Notes: a model not told the origin generated them from the letters alone. Counted from the first letter of the stretch, positions 17,235-25,566 are shown. The stretch is 64,000 bases of DNA from Streptomyces aurantiacus (GCF_027107535.1 NZ_CP114283.1:124001-188000); one strand, 5' to 3'. Program-made: numbers and translations.

Positions 17235-17280
17235 ACCGCCGCCCACCACACCTGCCGTCCCCGCCACACCGTTCGTGCTC

Positions 17281-17332
17281 ACCGCTCTCACCGCTCTCAC
17301 CGCTCTCACCGCTCTCACCGCTCTCACCGCTC
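17281..17332. repeat. 9-bp tandem repeat (ACCGCTCTC)
   Basis: Five perfect copies of ACCGCTCTC plus a partial sixth between the NfeD-like and flotillin genes; a candidate phase-variable or slippage-prone spacer. Confidence 0.85.
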
Positions 17333-17415
17333 GCTCTTACTGTCAGCACCGCTTGCAGGTTGTCCCGTAACCCGCACTGATCTGCCGCCTTGGGGGTGGC
17401 AGGGGGGAATTCACC

Positions 17416-18834
17416 ATGAGTCCAGTTCTCGTCGCGGTCGTGGGAGTCGTCGTACTCCTCGTCCTGCTCGCACTCGTCGTCGTCACCCGCTACAAGGTGG
17501 CCGGCCCCAGCCAGGCGTTCATCGTCACCGGGCGGCGCGGCAAGAAGTCCACCGACCCGGAGACCGGCCGGGTGTTCACCGACAACAGCGGCCAGAAGGT
17601 CGTGGTCGGCGGCGGTGTCTTCGTCGTGCCGTTCGTCCAGCAGAAGTTCACCCTCGACCTGTCGTCGCGGCACATCCCGATCTCGGTGCGCGGCGCGGTC
17701 ACGCTGCGCGGCGTCAAGGCGAACCTCGAAGGCGTCGCCATCGTCAAGGTCGGCGGCACCGAGGACTCCATCCGCGCCGCCGCCCAGCGCTTCCTGATGC
17801 AGCAGGACGGCATCGTCGGCTTCACCCAGGAAGTGCTCTCCGGCGCCCTGCGCTCCATCGTGGGCCGCATGTCGGTGGAGGACATCATCCGGGACCGTGC
17901 CGCGTTCGCCGGGCAGGTCGCGGAGGAGGCCGAGGCGAGCCTGTCCGGGCAGGGCCTGGTGCTCGACGCCTTCCAGATCCAGGACATCACCACCGAGGGC
18001 TCCTACCTGGAGGACCTCGGCCGCCCCGAGGCCGCCCGCGCCAAGCAGGAGGCGGACATCGCCGAGGCGGTGGCCCGGCGTGCCGCCGAGCAGGCCCGGC
18101 TGAAGGCCGAGGAGGAGATCGCGATCGCCCAGCGGACCTTCGCCCTCAAGACGGCGGAGATCAAGGCCGAGACGGACGAGGCCGCGGCCCGTGCCGCCGC
18201 AGCGGGTCCGCTCGCCGAGGCCGCCCGGTCGCAGGAGGTCCTCGCCGAGCAGGAGAAGGTCGCCCAGCGGCAGGCCGCGCTGACCGACCGCGAGCTGGAC
18301 ACCAAGGTCCGCAAGCCCGCCGACGCCGCCCGCTACCAGGCCGAGCAGGAGGCCGAGGCCCGGCGCATCGCCCAGGTCAAGGAGGCCGAGGCGGACGCGC
18401 AGCGCTCCCGGCTGACCGGTGAGGGCGAGAAGGCGCACCGCGCCGCGCTCGCCGACGCCGTACGCATCGAGGGTGAGGCCGAGGCCGCCGCGATCGGTGC
18501 GAAGGGGGCCGCCGAGGCGGAGGCCATGCGCAAGAAGGCCGACGCGTTCTCCCAGTACGGCGACGCGGCCGTGATCCAGATGCTGGTCGAGGTGCTGCCG
18601 CAGGTCGTCGCCAAGGCGTCCGAGCCGCTCAGCGCGATCGACAAGATGACGGTGATATCGACGGACGGGGCGAGCCAGTTGTCCCGGACGGTCGCGGACA
18701 ACGTCGCCCAGGGTGTCGAGCTGCTCAGCTCGACGACGGGCGTCGATCTTGCCGAGCTGCTCAAGAGCGTCACGGCGCCGAAGCAGGCCGCTGCCGCGGT
18801 CGAGGTCAACGGGAAGGTCGAAGTCACGGACTGA
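17416..18834 (+). CDS. Flotillin/SPFH-domain protein
   Basis: 472 residues. One N-terminal membrane helix (VLVAVVGVVVLLVLLALVVV), an SPFH/band-7 domain (about residues 30-200: GPSQAFIVTGRRGKK, FVVPFVQQKFTLDLSSRHI) and a long coiled coil rich in EA repeats (about 205-380) are followed by the flotillin tail (QYGDAAVIQMLVEVLPQVV). ATG 17416 follows GGGGGGAATTCACC. Bacterial flotillins organise membrane microdomains and fluidity; the NfeD-like protein upstream is the expected partner. Confidence 0.93.
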   Translation: MSPVLVAVVGVVVLLVLLALVVVTRYKVAGPSQAFIVTGRRGKKSTDPETGRVFTDNSGQKVVVGGGVFVVPFVQQKFTLDLSSRHIPISVRGAVTLRGVKANLEGVAIVKVGGTEDSIRAAAQRFLMQQDGIVGFTQEVLSGALRSIVGRMSVEDIIRDRAAFAGQVAEEAEASLSGQGLVLDAFQIQDITTEGSYLEDLGRPEAARAKQEADIAEAVARRAAEQARLKAEEEIAIAQRTFALKTAEIKAETDEAAARAAAAGPLAEAARSQEVLAEQEKVAQRQAALTDRELDTKVRKPADAARYQAEQEAEARRIAQVKEAEADAQRSRLTGEGEKAHRAALADAVRIEGEAEAAAIGAKGAAEAEAMRKKADAFSQYGDAAVIQMLVEVLPQVVAKASEPLSAIDKMTVISTDGASQLSRTVADNVAQGVELLSSTTGVDLAELLKSVTAPKQAAAAVEVNGKVEVTD

Positions 18835-18837
18835 CGG

Positions 18838-18854
18838 ACCGTCGGGCCGACGGT
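18838..18854 (+). terminator. Short hairpin after flotillin
   Basis: ACCGTCGG-G-CCGACGGT, a perfect 8-bp stem beginning a few bases after the flotillin stop; possible terminator without a U tract, as is usual in Streptomyces. Confidence 0.45.
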
Positions 18855-18994
18855 ACGGCTGAGGTACGGCCGGGTGTCGTCCGCGGGTGTGTGGGGGCCG
18901 TGACCGACCCCCACCGGGCCGCGGCCGAACCCGCTGCGCGGGCCCCCGTAGGGTGAACGCACACCTTGCAACGACACCGGACAGGGGACCCGTC

Positions 18995-19480
18995 ATGGGC
19001 ACACCACGCCTCAGCAGTACACCGTTGCCGGGCATCGGTGTGCGCTACGACCTGACCACCCGCGAACAGCGCCGCATCTCCGTGGTGGCGCACCGGGACG
19101 GCGGCCGCACCCTCAGCGCGTACCGCAAGGACGATCCGGACGCCTGCGCGCTCTCCGTACGGCTGTCCGCGGGAGAGTCCGATGCGCTGATCGACGCGCT
19201 GATGCCCGCCCACCACAGCCCCAGCCTGCTGTCCACGACCGAGCTGGGACTGGTCGCCGAGCGGATCGAGCTGTCGTCGGTCTCGCACTGGAACGGGCGG
19301 CTGCTGGGTGAGACCTGTATGCGTACCGAGACCGGTGTGTCGATCGTCGCCGTACTGCGCCGGGCCGAGGCCATCCCCTCGCCGACGCCGGACTTCCGGC
19401 TGGCCGGCGGGGACACCCTGATCGTGATCGGCACCCGCGAGGGCGTGGAGTCGGCCGCGACCATACTCGGAAGGGAGTGA
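18995..19480 (+). CDS. Antiporter regulatory subunit (KhtT-like, TrkA-C domain)
   Basis: 161 residues from ATG 18995 with AGGGGACCCGTC before it. An N-terminal helix-rich part (GIGVRYDLTTREQRRISVVA) and a C-terminal RCK-C/TrkA-C domain (ETGVSIVAVLRRAEAIPSPT, AGGDTLIVIGTREGVES). In B. subtilis KhtT this domain binds cyclic di-AMP and gates the partner antiporter. The CPA2 antiporter gene starts 3 bp after this stop. Confidence 0.88.
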   Translation: MGTPRLSSTPLPGIGVRYDLTTREQRRISVVAHRDGGRTLSAYRKDDPDACALSVRLSAGESDALIDALMPAHHSPSLLSTTELGLVAERIELSSVSHWNGRLLGETCMRTETGVSIVAVLRRAEAIPSPTPDFRLAGGDTLIVIGTREGVESAATILGRE

Positions 19481-19483
19481 CAC

Positions 19484-20722
19484 GTGCACTCGTCCGCGGT
19501 CTTCTTGATCGAGTTCGGCGCCATCATCCTCGGTCTCGGACTGCTCGGCCGGTTCGCCGGACGCTTCCAGTTCTCCCCGATACCGCTCTATCTGCTCGCC
19601 GGACTGGCCTTCGGTGAGGGCGGACTGCTGCCGCTGGGCACCAGCGAGGAGTTCGTCGCGATCGGCGCCGAGATCGGCGTCATCCTGCTGCTGCTCATGC
19701 TCGGCCTGGAGTACACGGCGACCGACCTGGTCTCCAACCTCAAGACGCAGTACCCGGCAGGTCTGGTGGACGCCGCCCTGAACGCCCTGCCGGGTGCGGC
19801 GATGGCGCTGCTGCTCGGCTGGGGTCCGGTGGCCGCCGTCGTCCTCGCCGGAGTCACGTGGATCTCCTCCTCCGGTGTCATCGCCAAGGTCCTCGGCGAC
19901 CTCGGCCGGCTCGGCAACCGCGAGACGCCGGTGATCCTGAGCATCCTGGTCCTCGAGGACCTCTCCATGGCGGTCTATCTGCCGATCATCACCGCCCTGC
20001 TGGCCGGCGCCGGTCTGGCGGCGGGCAGTGCCACGCTGGCCATCGCGCTCGGTGTCGCGGGACTCGTCCTCGTCGTCGCGGTGCGCTACGGCCGTCACAT
20101 CTCCCGTTTCGTCTCCAGCGACGACCCCGAGAAGCTGCTGCTGGTGGTGCTGGGCCTGACCCTGCTGGTCGCCGGTGTGGCGCAGCAGCTCCAGGTGTCC
20201 GCGGCCGTGGGGGCCTTCCTCGTCGGCATCGCGCTCTCGGGCGAGGTGGCCGAGGGTGCGCACGGGCTGCTCTCCCCGCTGCGCGACCTGTTCGCCGCCG
20301 TGTTCTTCGTGTTCTTCGGGCTGCACACCGACCCGGCGAGCATTCCGCCCGTGCTGCTGCCCGCGCTGGCCCTGGCCGTCGTCACCGCCGGCACGAAGAT
20401 CGCCACCGGGTACTGGGCCGCCAAGCGTGCCGGGATCTCCGCGAAGGGCCGCTGGCGGGCGGGGGGCACGCTGGTGGCGCGGGGCGAGTTCTCCATCGTC
20501 ATCGCCGGGCTGGCCGTCACCTCCGGCATCGAGCCCAGGCTCGGCCCGCTGGCCACGGCGTACGTCCTCATCCTGGTGATCGTCGGCCCGCTCACCGCGC
20601 GCTTCACGGAGCCGGTGGCGATGCGTCTGACCGGCCGGTCGCGGGGGTCCGCCGCCGTGAGGGCCGAGACGGCGCCGGACCGGGACCTGGTCCCGAGCCC
20701 TGACGCTCCGCTGGAGAAGTAG
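19484..20722 (+). CDS. CPA2-family cation:proton antiporter (KhtU/KefB-like)
   Basis: 412 residues, about 12 membrane helices. Conserved blocks LPLGTSEEFVAIGAEIGVIL, FGLHTDPASIPP and GEFSIVIAGLAVTSGI are typical of the CPA2 Na+/H+ exchanger domain. There is no C-terminal RCK domain; that function is supplied by the separate TrkA-C gene immediately upstream. The pair should export K+ in exchange for H+, for turgor and pH control. GTG 19484 is the start. Confidence 0.92.
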   Translation: MHSSAVFLIEFGAIILGLGLLGRFAGRFQFSPIPLYLLAGLAFGEGGLLPLGTSEEFVAIGAEIGVILLLLMLGLEYTATDLVSNLKTQYPAGLVDAALNALPGAAMALLLGWGPVAAVVLAGVTWISSSGVIAKVLGDLGRLGNRETPVILSILVLEDLSMAVYLPIITALLAGAGLAAGSATLAIALGVAGLVLVVAVRYGRHISRFVSSDDPEKLLLVVLGLTLLVAGVAQQLQVSAAVGAFLVGIALSGEVAEGAHGLLSPLRDLFAAVFFVFFGLHTDPASIPPVLLPALALAVVTAGTKIATGYWAAKRAGISAKGRWRAGGTLVARGEFSIVIAGLAVTSGIEPRLGPLATAYVLILVIVGPLTARFTEPVAMRLTGRSRGSAAVRAETAPDRDLVPSPDAPLEK

Positions 20723-20739
20723 GCGTCCGGGCGGTCCGT

Positions 20740-20893
20740 CGGGTGCGGGCCGGTGGGGGTCGGTCGCGCGGTTCCCCGCGCCCCTGATAGCGGGGCTGCG
20801 CCCCGGTTTTCGCCTTCACGGCGGCCGTGAGGAACCATCCGAAGAGGCGCGGGGGAACTGCGCGACCAGCCACGAACGGCCCGCACCCGCACG
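20740..20893. repeat. Streptomyces-type intergenic palindromic element
   Basis: GGTCGCGCGGTTCCCCGCGC at 20762 is repeated in inverted orientation at 20844-20867 (GCGGGGGAACTGCGCGACC), with outer GTGCGGGCC/GGCCCGCAC arms and an inner GCGGGGCTGCGCCCC hairpin. This GTTCCCCGCGC motif is a common dispersed intergenic element in Streptomyces and may act as a terminator after the antiporter gene. Confidence 0.75.
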
Positions 20894-20966
20894 GCAAACC
20901 CGCACCCCCACCCCCGTACCACCGCAATTTGACAGCGGCCCGACCTCCCCAGTAACTCTACCCACA

Positions 20967-20981
20967 TGACATTCGTTTTCA
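20967..20981 (+). promoter_or_regulatory. Zur-box-like operator
   Basis: TGACATTCGTTTTCA matches the zinc-regulator consensus TGAAAATNATTTTCA at 11 of 14 palindromic positions. It lies 25 bp before the start of an ArsA/CooC-like ATPase gene, close enough to block its promoter. Confidence 0.5.
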
Positions 20982-21006
20982 TCAGTGAAGCGTAGGGGGC
21001 GGCCCC

Positions 21007-21966
21007 ATGCGCGTCGCATTCGTGGGTAAGGGCGGCAGCGGCAAGACCACCCTGTCCGCCCTCTTCTCCCGTCACCTGGCGCGCTCCGGCGCCCCGGTCG
21101 TCGCCATCGACGGTGACATCAACCAGCACCTCGCGTACGCCCTCGGGCTCGACGAGGACGAGAACTTCGGTGCCCCGCCGCTGAGTTCGCACACCGGAGA
21201 CATCAAGGACTTCCTCCGCGGCACCAACCCGCGCATCGCCTCCCGCGACGCCATGATCAAGACCACCCCGCCGGGCCGCGGCTCCCGGCTGCTGCGCCCG
21301 CTCGGCGACGACGAGATCCACAGCCGCCATGTGCGCCCGGTGGACGGCGTACCCCTGATGGTGACCGGCGCCTTCGACGAGAGCGACCTCGGCGTGGCCT
21401 GCTACCACTCCAAGCTCGGCGCGGTGGAGCTGTATCTCAACCACCTGGTGGACGGCCCCGGCGAGTACGTCGTCGTCGACATGACGGCCGGCGCCGACGC
21501 CTTCGCCTCCGGTCTGTTCACGCGCTTCGACCTGACGTTCCTGGTCGCCGAACCGACCCGCAAGGGCGTCTCGGTCTACCGCCAGTACCGCGACCACGCG
21601 GCCGAGTTCGGCATCCCGGTCGCCGTCGTCGGCAACAAGGTCGCCGGCGAGGACGACCTGCTGTTCCTCAAGGAGCACGTCGGTGAGGACCTCCTGGCGT
21701 ACTGCGAGCACTCCTCGTGGGTGCGCGCCCGTGAACAGGGGCGCAACCAGGGCGAGTTGGAGCCCCACAACAGCCACACGCTGCGTCTGCTGAAGGACGC
21801 GGTCGATGCCCGTACGAAGGACTGGGACGCCTTCCAGCGGCACGCGGTCGAGTTCCACCTGCGCAACGCCACCGCGTGGGCCGACCGGGCGACGGGCCTG
21901 GACCTCGCGGCCCAGGTGGACCCGGACTTCCGCCACGGCCCCGCGGCTCTGACGGCCCAGGTCTGA
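21007..21966 (+). CDS. ArsA/CooC/MinD-type P-loop ATPase
   Basis: 319-residue soluble NTPase. Deviant Walker A VGKGGSGKTTLSALF at residue 5, the DGD motif (AIDGDINQHLAYALG), then VVVDMTAGADAFASGLF (switch II) and VVGNKVAGEDDL (base-binding NK). The closest group is CooC/ArsA/NifH-like SIMIBI ATPases, several of which insert nickel or other metals into enzymes. A Zur-like site precedes it, consistent with a metal-chaperone role but not proof. ATG 21007 follows AGGGGGCGGCCCC. It shares an operon-like layout with the SCO5389-like gene 160 bp downstream. Confidence 0.8.
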   Translation: MRVAFVGKGGSGKTTLSALFSRHLARSGAPVVAIDGDINQHLAYALGLDEDENFGAPPLSSHTGDIKDFLRGTNPRIASRDAMIKTTPPGRGSRLLRPLGDDEIHSRHVRPVDGVPLMVTGAFDESDLGVACYHSKLGAVELYLNHLVDGPGEYVVVDMTAGADAFASGLFTRFDLTFLVAEPTRKGVSVYRQYRDHAAEFGIPVAVVGNKVAGEDDLLFLKEHVGEDLLAYCEHSSWVRAREQGRNQGELEPHNSHTLRLLKDAVDARTKDWDAFQRHAVEFHLRNATAWADRATGLDLAAQVDPDFRHGPAALTAQV

Positions 21967-21998
21967 GTCCGCGCCCGCACGTGAGCCCGGGCCGCCCC

Positions 21999-22036
21999 AG
22001 CGCCCGAGCCCGCGCCCGAGCCCGCGCCCGAGCCGC
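21999..22036. repeat. 12-bp tandem repeat (GCGCCCGAGCCC)
   Basis: Three near-perfect copies of GCGCCCGAGCCC in the spacer after the ATPase gene; a run of ten or more G follows near 22081. Confidence 0.7.
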
Positions 22037-22125
22037 GACGCCTCGCCTCCCCCGGTCCGGCGGACACGCCCCGGCCCGACCGGGGGGGGGATTCCCCCCG
22101 CCCGACCCAAGGACAGGACACGCTC

Positions 22126-22518
22126 ATGTCGCTCGACGTCTCCCCGCAGCTGCTCGCCGAAGCCGAGCAGGGCAAGGTGCGGGAGGAGGACTTCGTGGAA
22201 ACCGTCCGCACGTCCCTGCCGTACGCCTACGACCTGGTGGCCCGCCTGGCCGACGAACTGCTCGCGGGCAGCGCGGAGTTCGCCGACAACCGGACGCCGC
22301 CGCCCTCGGAGAGGGAGCGCGGGCAGTTGCTGCGCGCCCTGTCCAGCGACGCGATCCGGGGCAGCCTGGAACGGCACTTCGGCGTCGCCCTCGCCTTCCA
22401 GAACTGCCACCGCGTCGCGGCCTTCCACCCCGAGGCCCGCGGCGGCGAGACCCACCGCCGTTTCACCTCGCCGCGCTCGCAGATCCTCAACCAGTCACCG
22501 GGGTTCCGCGACTGCTGA
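22126..22518 (+). CDS. SCO5389-like conserved actinobacterial protein
   Basis: 130 residues, soluble. The pattern TSLPYAYDLVARLADEL, EFADNRTPPPSERERGQLLR and LERHFGVALAFQNCHRVAAF is shared with a Streptomyces family I recall as SCO5389-like; the ending SQILNQSPGFRDC with a terminal Cys is typical. No function is established. The start ATG 22126 follows CAAGGACAGGACACGCTC. The conserved Cys and His residues (QNCHRVAAF, RDC) may be relevant because the upstream ATPase has a possible zinc operator. Confidence 0.65.
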   Translation: MSLDVSPQLLAEAEQGKVREEDFVETVRTSLPYAYDLVARLADELLAGSAEFADNRTPPPSERERGQLLRALSSDAIRGSLERHFGVALAFQNCHRVAAFHPEARGGETHRRFTSPRSQILNQSPGFRDC

Positions 22519-22703
22519 CGCACCTGTCCGACGCACCTGGCCGACGCTACTGCCGACGCGGGTGCGGGCCCGCCGCCGGGGCGCCGCCGACCGGGTTCTG
22601 TCGCGCGGCCCGGCGGCGGGGCCCCGGTCGGCTGCGGGTTCCGCGGCGGGCCGGGCCGGGTCGGTCCGCGCGGGGCCGGACCGGGCGACCGTCTCGCCCC
22701 GGA

Positions 22704-22919
22704 TCACCCGGGGGCCGTCGGCCCCTCGTGCCCGCTCTCCGCGCTCTCCCGGCTCCCGCCGTGCCGCGCGGCCCTCTCGGTCTCCTGCGCCACCCGGGCC
22801 TCGGACTTGAGGACGCGGGCCGACCTGCCGGCGGAACGGGCCAGCTCCGGGCCCTTCTTCACGGCCAGGACGACGATGACGACGACGAGGACGACGGCGA
22901 GTTCACTCAGCCCGAACAT
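22704..22919 (-). CDS. TatA/E-type twin-arginine translocase subunit
   Basis: 71 residues: short N-terminal membrane helix (MFGLSELAVVLVVVIVVLAV), a hinge, then the amphipathic helix ELARSAGRSARVLKSEA characteristic of TatA, and a short polar tail. TatA oligomers form the protein-conducting element for folded Tat substrates. No tatB or tatC lies near, so this is a paralog outside the main tat operon. Located 30 bp downstream of terD in the same direction and probably co-transcribed. Confidence 0.78.
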   Translation of the reverse strand: MFGLSELAVVLVVVIVVLAVKKGPELARSAGRSARVLKSEARVAQETERAARHGGSRESAESGHEGPTAPG

Positions 22920-22949
22920 GCGGTTCCTGCCCTCCGGGTCCGGCGCTCG

Positions 22950-23525
22950 TCAGACGCCGACGCCGAAGTCGGACGCGATGCCCGCCAGGCCGGACGCGTA
23001 ACCCTGGCCCACCGCGCGGAACTTCCACTCGGCACCGTGGCGGTACAGCTCGCCGAAGACCATGGCGGTCTCGGTGGCGGCGTCCTCGGACAGGTCGTAG
23101 CGGGCGATCTCGGCGCCACCGGCCTGGTTGACGACCCGGATGAACGCGCCCCGCACCTGGCCGAAGCTCTGGCCGCGGCTCTCGGCGTCGTGGATGGAGA
23201 CCGGGAAGACGATCTTCGCGACCTCGGCGGGCACGGTGGCCAGGTTCACCTTGACGGACTCGTCGTCGCCCTCGCCCTCACCGGTGAGGTTGTCACCCGT
23301 GTGCTCGACCGAACCGTCCGGGCTCTTCAGGTTGTTGTAGAAGATGAAGTGCTGGTCGGAGAGGACCTTGCCCGACTCGTCGACCAGCAGCGCGGAGGCG
23401 TCGAGGTCGTAGTCGGTGCCCGTCGTGGTCCGCACGTCCCAGCCGAGGCCGACCAGTACGGCGGTCAGGCCCGGCGCCTCCTTGCTGAGCGAGACATTGC
23501 CGCCTTTGGACAGGGAAACTCCCAC
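22950..23525 (-). CDS. terD: TerD-family protein
   Basis: 191 residues from GTG 23525 (AAGGAG six bases upstream), matching normal TerD length. Begins [20 protein letters not shown]; the calcium-binding site is [13 protein letters not shown], with [20 protein letters not shown] and [20 protein letters not shown]. TerD proteins bind Ca2+ and act in tellurite/stress resistance and, in Streptomyces, in development. A BlaI-type palindrome sits between this gene and the divergent repressor gene. Confidence 0.93.
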   Translation of the reverse strand: MGVSLSKGGNVSLSKEAPGLTAVLVGLGWDVRTTTGTDYDLDASALLVDESGKVLSDQHFIFYNNLKSPDGSVEHTGDNLTGEGEGDDESVKVNLATVPAEVAKIVFPVSIHDAESRGQSFGQVRGAFIRVVNQAGGAEIARYDLSEDAATETAMVFGELYRHGAEWKFRAVGQGYASGLAGIASDFGVGV

Positions 23526-23567
23526 GCTGATCTCCTTGTTGGTACGGACGTACGTCGTGGTGCAGAA

Positions 23568-23583
23568 TCTACAGCACTGTAGA
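23568..23583. promoter_or_regulatory. BlaI-type operator between terD and the repressor gene
   Basis: TCTACAGCACTGTAGA is a perfect palindrome (7-bp arms, 2-bp spacer) containing the TACA...TGTA core of BlaI/MecI operators. It lies 22 bp before the repressor start and 43 bp before terD, so it could control both directions. Confidence 0.7.
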
Positions 23584-23604
23584 AAATAAGGAAGGAGACA
23601 GGAC

Positions 23605-23988
23605 ATGACGGACCGGCGACAGCGTCCCCCGCGGCGGGGACAGGGCGAGCTGGAGGCTCAGGTCCTGTCGGCCCTGCGCGCGGCGGACGGCCCCGCCACC
23701 GCGGGCTGGGTGCAGGAGCGGCTCGGCGGCGACCTCGCCTACACGACGGTGATCACGATCCTGACCCGGCTGCTGGACAAGGGCGCGGTGACCCGGGAGC
23801 GGGAGGGCCGGTCCTTCGCCTGGACCCCGGCCTCGGACGAGGCGGGCCTCGCCGCGCGCCGGATGCGCAAGGTGCTGGACGGCGCGCGGGACCGGGAGGC
23901 CGTGCTCGCCAGCTTCGTGACGTCCCTGGAGCCGGACGACGAACGGCTGCTGCGCGAACTGCTGTACCGCCCCGAGACGGAGAGCTGA
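23605..23988 (+). CDS. BlaI/MecI/CopY-family repressor
   Basis: 127 residues with a winged helix-turn-helix ([40 protein letters not shown]) and the C-terminal dimerisation region. The [13 protein letters not shown] block is diagnostic. AAGGAGACAGGAC precedes ATG 23605. In the classic system a BlaR1 sensor protease inactivates the repressor; none is encoded here, so the signal would be different. Its likely operator is in its own promoter, with a related palindrome before the Spo0M gene. Confidence 0.9.
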   Translation: MTDRRQRPPRRGQGELEAQVLSALRAADGPATAGWVQERLGGDLAYTTVITILTRLLDKGAVTREREGRSFAWTPASDEAGLAARRMRKVLDGARDREAVLASFVTSLEPDDERLLRELLYRPETES

Positions 23989-24020
23989 GTCCGGCTCCTC
24001 ACTCGTCTCCCGCTCCTCTC

Positions 24021-24965
24021 CTACTCCTGCCCTTCGAGGAAGTCGCCCGCCTCGTCCACGATTTCGGCCGCCAGCAGGCCGCCGGCGACACCCGCGGCGA
24101 GCCCCGCCGCGCCCATGGCGACCGCCGTGCCGGCGCCGGGGACCGACCGCCCGTGCCGGTCGTGCCCGTACGCGGCGTCGGGACCGTACGACTCCCGGTG
24201 CTCGACCAGTTGCCGGACCCAGCCGTCGACCACGGTGTTCCAGTCCTGGTGCCCGACCCCTTCGTGGGAGACGGCGAACCGTGCGAGCGCGTCGTGGCCG
24301 GAGGAGGAGAGGCCGCCGCGCTTGTCCGCCTCCAGGACCACCTCCATGCCGGCGGGGGCGGCGAGGAAGGTCAGCTCGATCTCGGCGACCGCCTGCGCGT
24401 AGGCGGGCGACGGGGTGAGTTCGAGCTCCTGGTAGAAGGGGAGTTGCTGACCGGTGCCGCCGATCCGGCCCAGTTCCAGGTCGGCCGACCGGAAGCCGAA
24501 GCCGAGTTGCCCGAAGGCCTCCAGGATCGCCTCCTGCACGGGCCGCGGGGTCACGCGCAGCCGGTCCAGGTCGCCCTTGTCCTTCGCGCCCGCCACCGAC
24601 AGCTCCGTGCGCAGGCCGAGGACGATGCCCAGCTCCTGCCCGTACAGCTCGGTGACCGGGGTCTCCCAGGGGAGCGTGACGGTGAACGGCACGGTCCGCT
24701 CCTCGCCCTCGGCGAGGCGGAGGGGGCCGCCGACGGTGAACCGGTCGAAGACGACCGTGTTCTCGCTCTCCCCGTCCGCGTGTTCGGCCTCGGCGCCCGC
24801 GACCAGTTCGAGCGTGAGGTGCTCGATGTCGAAGTCCGCGTCGCCGCCCCTGAGCCGGACCTCGCCCGACAGTGTGCCGCCGGGCAGGGCGGGGCCCGGA
24901 CCCAGGACCGTGTCCACCGTGGGGCCGCCCACGCCGAGTGATCCGAGCAGCCTTCTGAACACCAT
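24021..24965 (-). CDS. Spo0M/SpoOM-family sporulation-control protein
   Basis: About 314 residues with an arrestin-like fold: PTVDTVLGPGPALPGGTLSG, IEHLTLELVAGAEAEHADGE, VPFTVTLPWETPVTELYGQ. A membrane-like Gly/Ala segment near the C-terminus (GTAVAMGAAGLAAGVAGGL) is an actinobacterial addition. ATG 24965 is preferred because AAGGAG lies 11 nt upstream; GTG 24977 is possible but too close. Spo0M proteins affect sporulation and membrane/cytoskeletal behaviour in Bacillus. A TCTAC...GTAGA palindrome is 36-52 bp upstream, matching the operator between terD and blaI. Confidence 0.88.
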   Translation of the reverse strand: MVFRRLLGSLGVGGPTVDTVLGPGPALPGGTLSGEVRLRGGDADFDIEHLTLELVAGAEAEHADGESENTVVFDRFTVGGPLRLAEGEERTVPFTVTLPWETPVTELYGQELGIVLGLRTELSVAGAKDKGDLDRLRVTPRPVQEAILEAFGQLGFGFRSADLELGRIGGTGQQLPFYQELELTPSPAYAQAVAEIELTFLAAPAGMEVVLEADKRGGLSSSGHDALARFAVSHEGVGHQDWNTVVDGWVRQLVEHRESYGPDAAYGHDRHGRSVPGAGTAVAMGAAGLAAGVAGGLLAAEIVDEAGDFLEGQE

Positions 24966-25001
24966 TGAGGGGTCCACTCCTTCTGTGCGGGTGGGTCTTG
25001 C

Positions 25002-25017
25002 TCTACGTACATGTAGA
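25002..25017. promoter_or_regulatory. Second BlaI-type palindrome, before the Spo0M gene
   Basis: TCTACGTACATGTAGA shares both half-sites (TCTAC and TGTAGA, 11 of 16 bases) with the palindrome at 23568 and lies 36 bp upstream of the Spo0M start, suggesting the same repressor controls it. Confidence 0.55.
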
Positions 25018-25020
25018 AGG

Positions 25021-25566
25021 TTAAGGGCGGCCCGTCGTCCCGGAATCCGGTGCCCCAGGGTGCGGGCCGGTGTCGGCGGCCGCGGACGGCGGAGCCTCGG
25101 TCAGGCTCACGGCCGGACATCCCAAAAGCCTGGTCAGGACAAGGTGTTGACGCTCCGTCAGGACATTCAGGAAGACCACCGCGTCCGCCCCGGAACGCTC
25201 GCACAGCGCGGCCAGTTCGCGGACCTTCCCGTAACTCATCAGCGTGCGCGAGGAGTACGGCAGGTGCATCTTCCGCACCCCGCCGTCCGAGACGCCCCGG
25301 CGCTGCACGACCCGCCCCACCACCCGGGCACCGCGCGCCGTCAGGTCGGCCTCCGCCGTGTCCATGAGCGCGGCGAAGTCCTTGCGCTTGGCGGAGAGGT
25401 GCCCCGCGACCACGACGTCGGCGCCCTCCAGTACGACCCCGGCCCCGGCGGCCGTCGTGTCCGCGACGCCCGGCCGTGCCCGGGCGGGGCGCTCGGGGCG
25501 GGCGGGCGTGCGTACCGGCCCACGGGCGCGTCGGCCGCGTCGGACACGTCCCGGGTTCTGGTGCAC
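25021..25566 (-). CDS. HflX N-terminal-domain-like protein (no GTPase domain)
   Basis: 181 residues from GTG 25566; the frame is open to 25716 and the start is uncertain. The conserved core is the HflX N-terminal domain: DFAALMDTAEADLTARGARV, GRVVQRRGVSDGGVRKMHLP, RTLMSYGKVRELAALC, AVVFLNVLTERQHLVL. Full HflX continues with a GTPase domain; here the protein ends just after LLGCPAVSL and a short tail with no P-loop. It may bind ribosomes or nucleotides as a stand-alone regulator, or be a truncated paralog kept under selection. Confidence 0.7.
   Translation of the reverse strand: MHQNPGRVRRGRRARGPVRTPARPERPARARPGVADTTAAGAGVVLEGADVVVAGHLSAKRKDFAALMDTAEADLTARGARVVGRVVQRRGVSDGGVRKMHLPYSSRTLMSYGKVRELAALCERSGADAVVFLNVLTERQHLVLTRLLGCPAVSLTEAPPSAAADTGPHPGAPDSGTTGRP

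Noticed and set aside
17068..20326. Long leftward ORFs opposite flotillin and antiporter genes
   Set aside because: Composition artefact of GC-rich third positions; no start signals and no known domains.
22071..22110. G-run as a possible G-quadruplex regulator
   Set aside because: A single G run followed by a C run; not the four-tract pattern needed.
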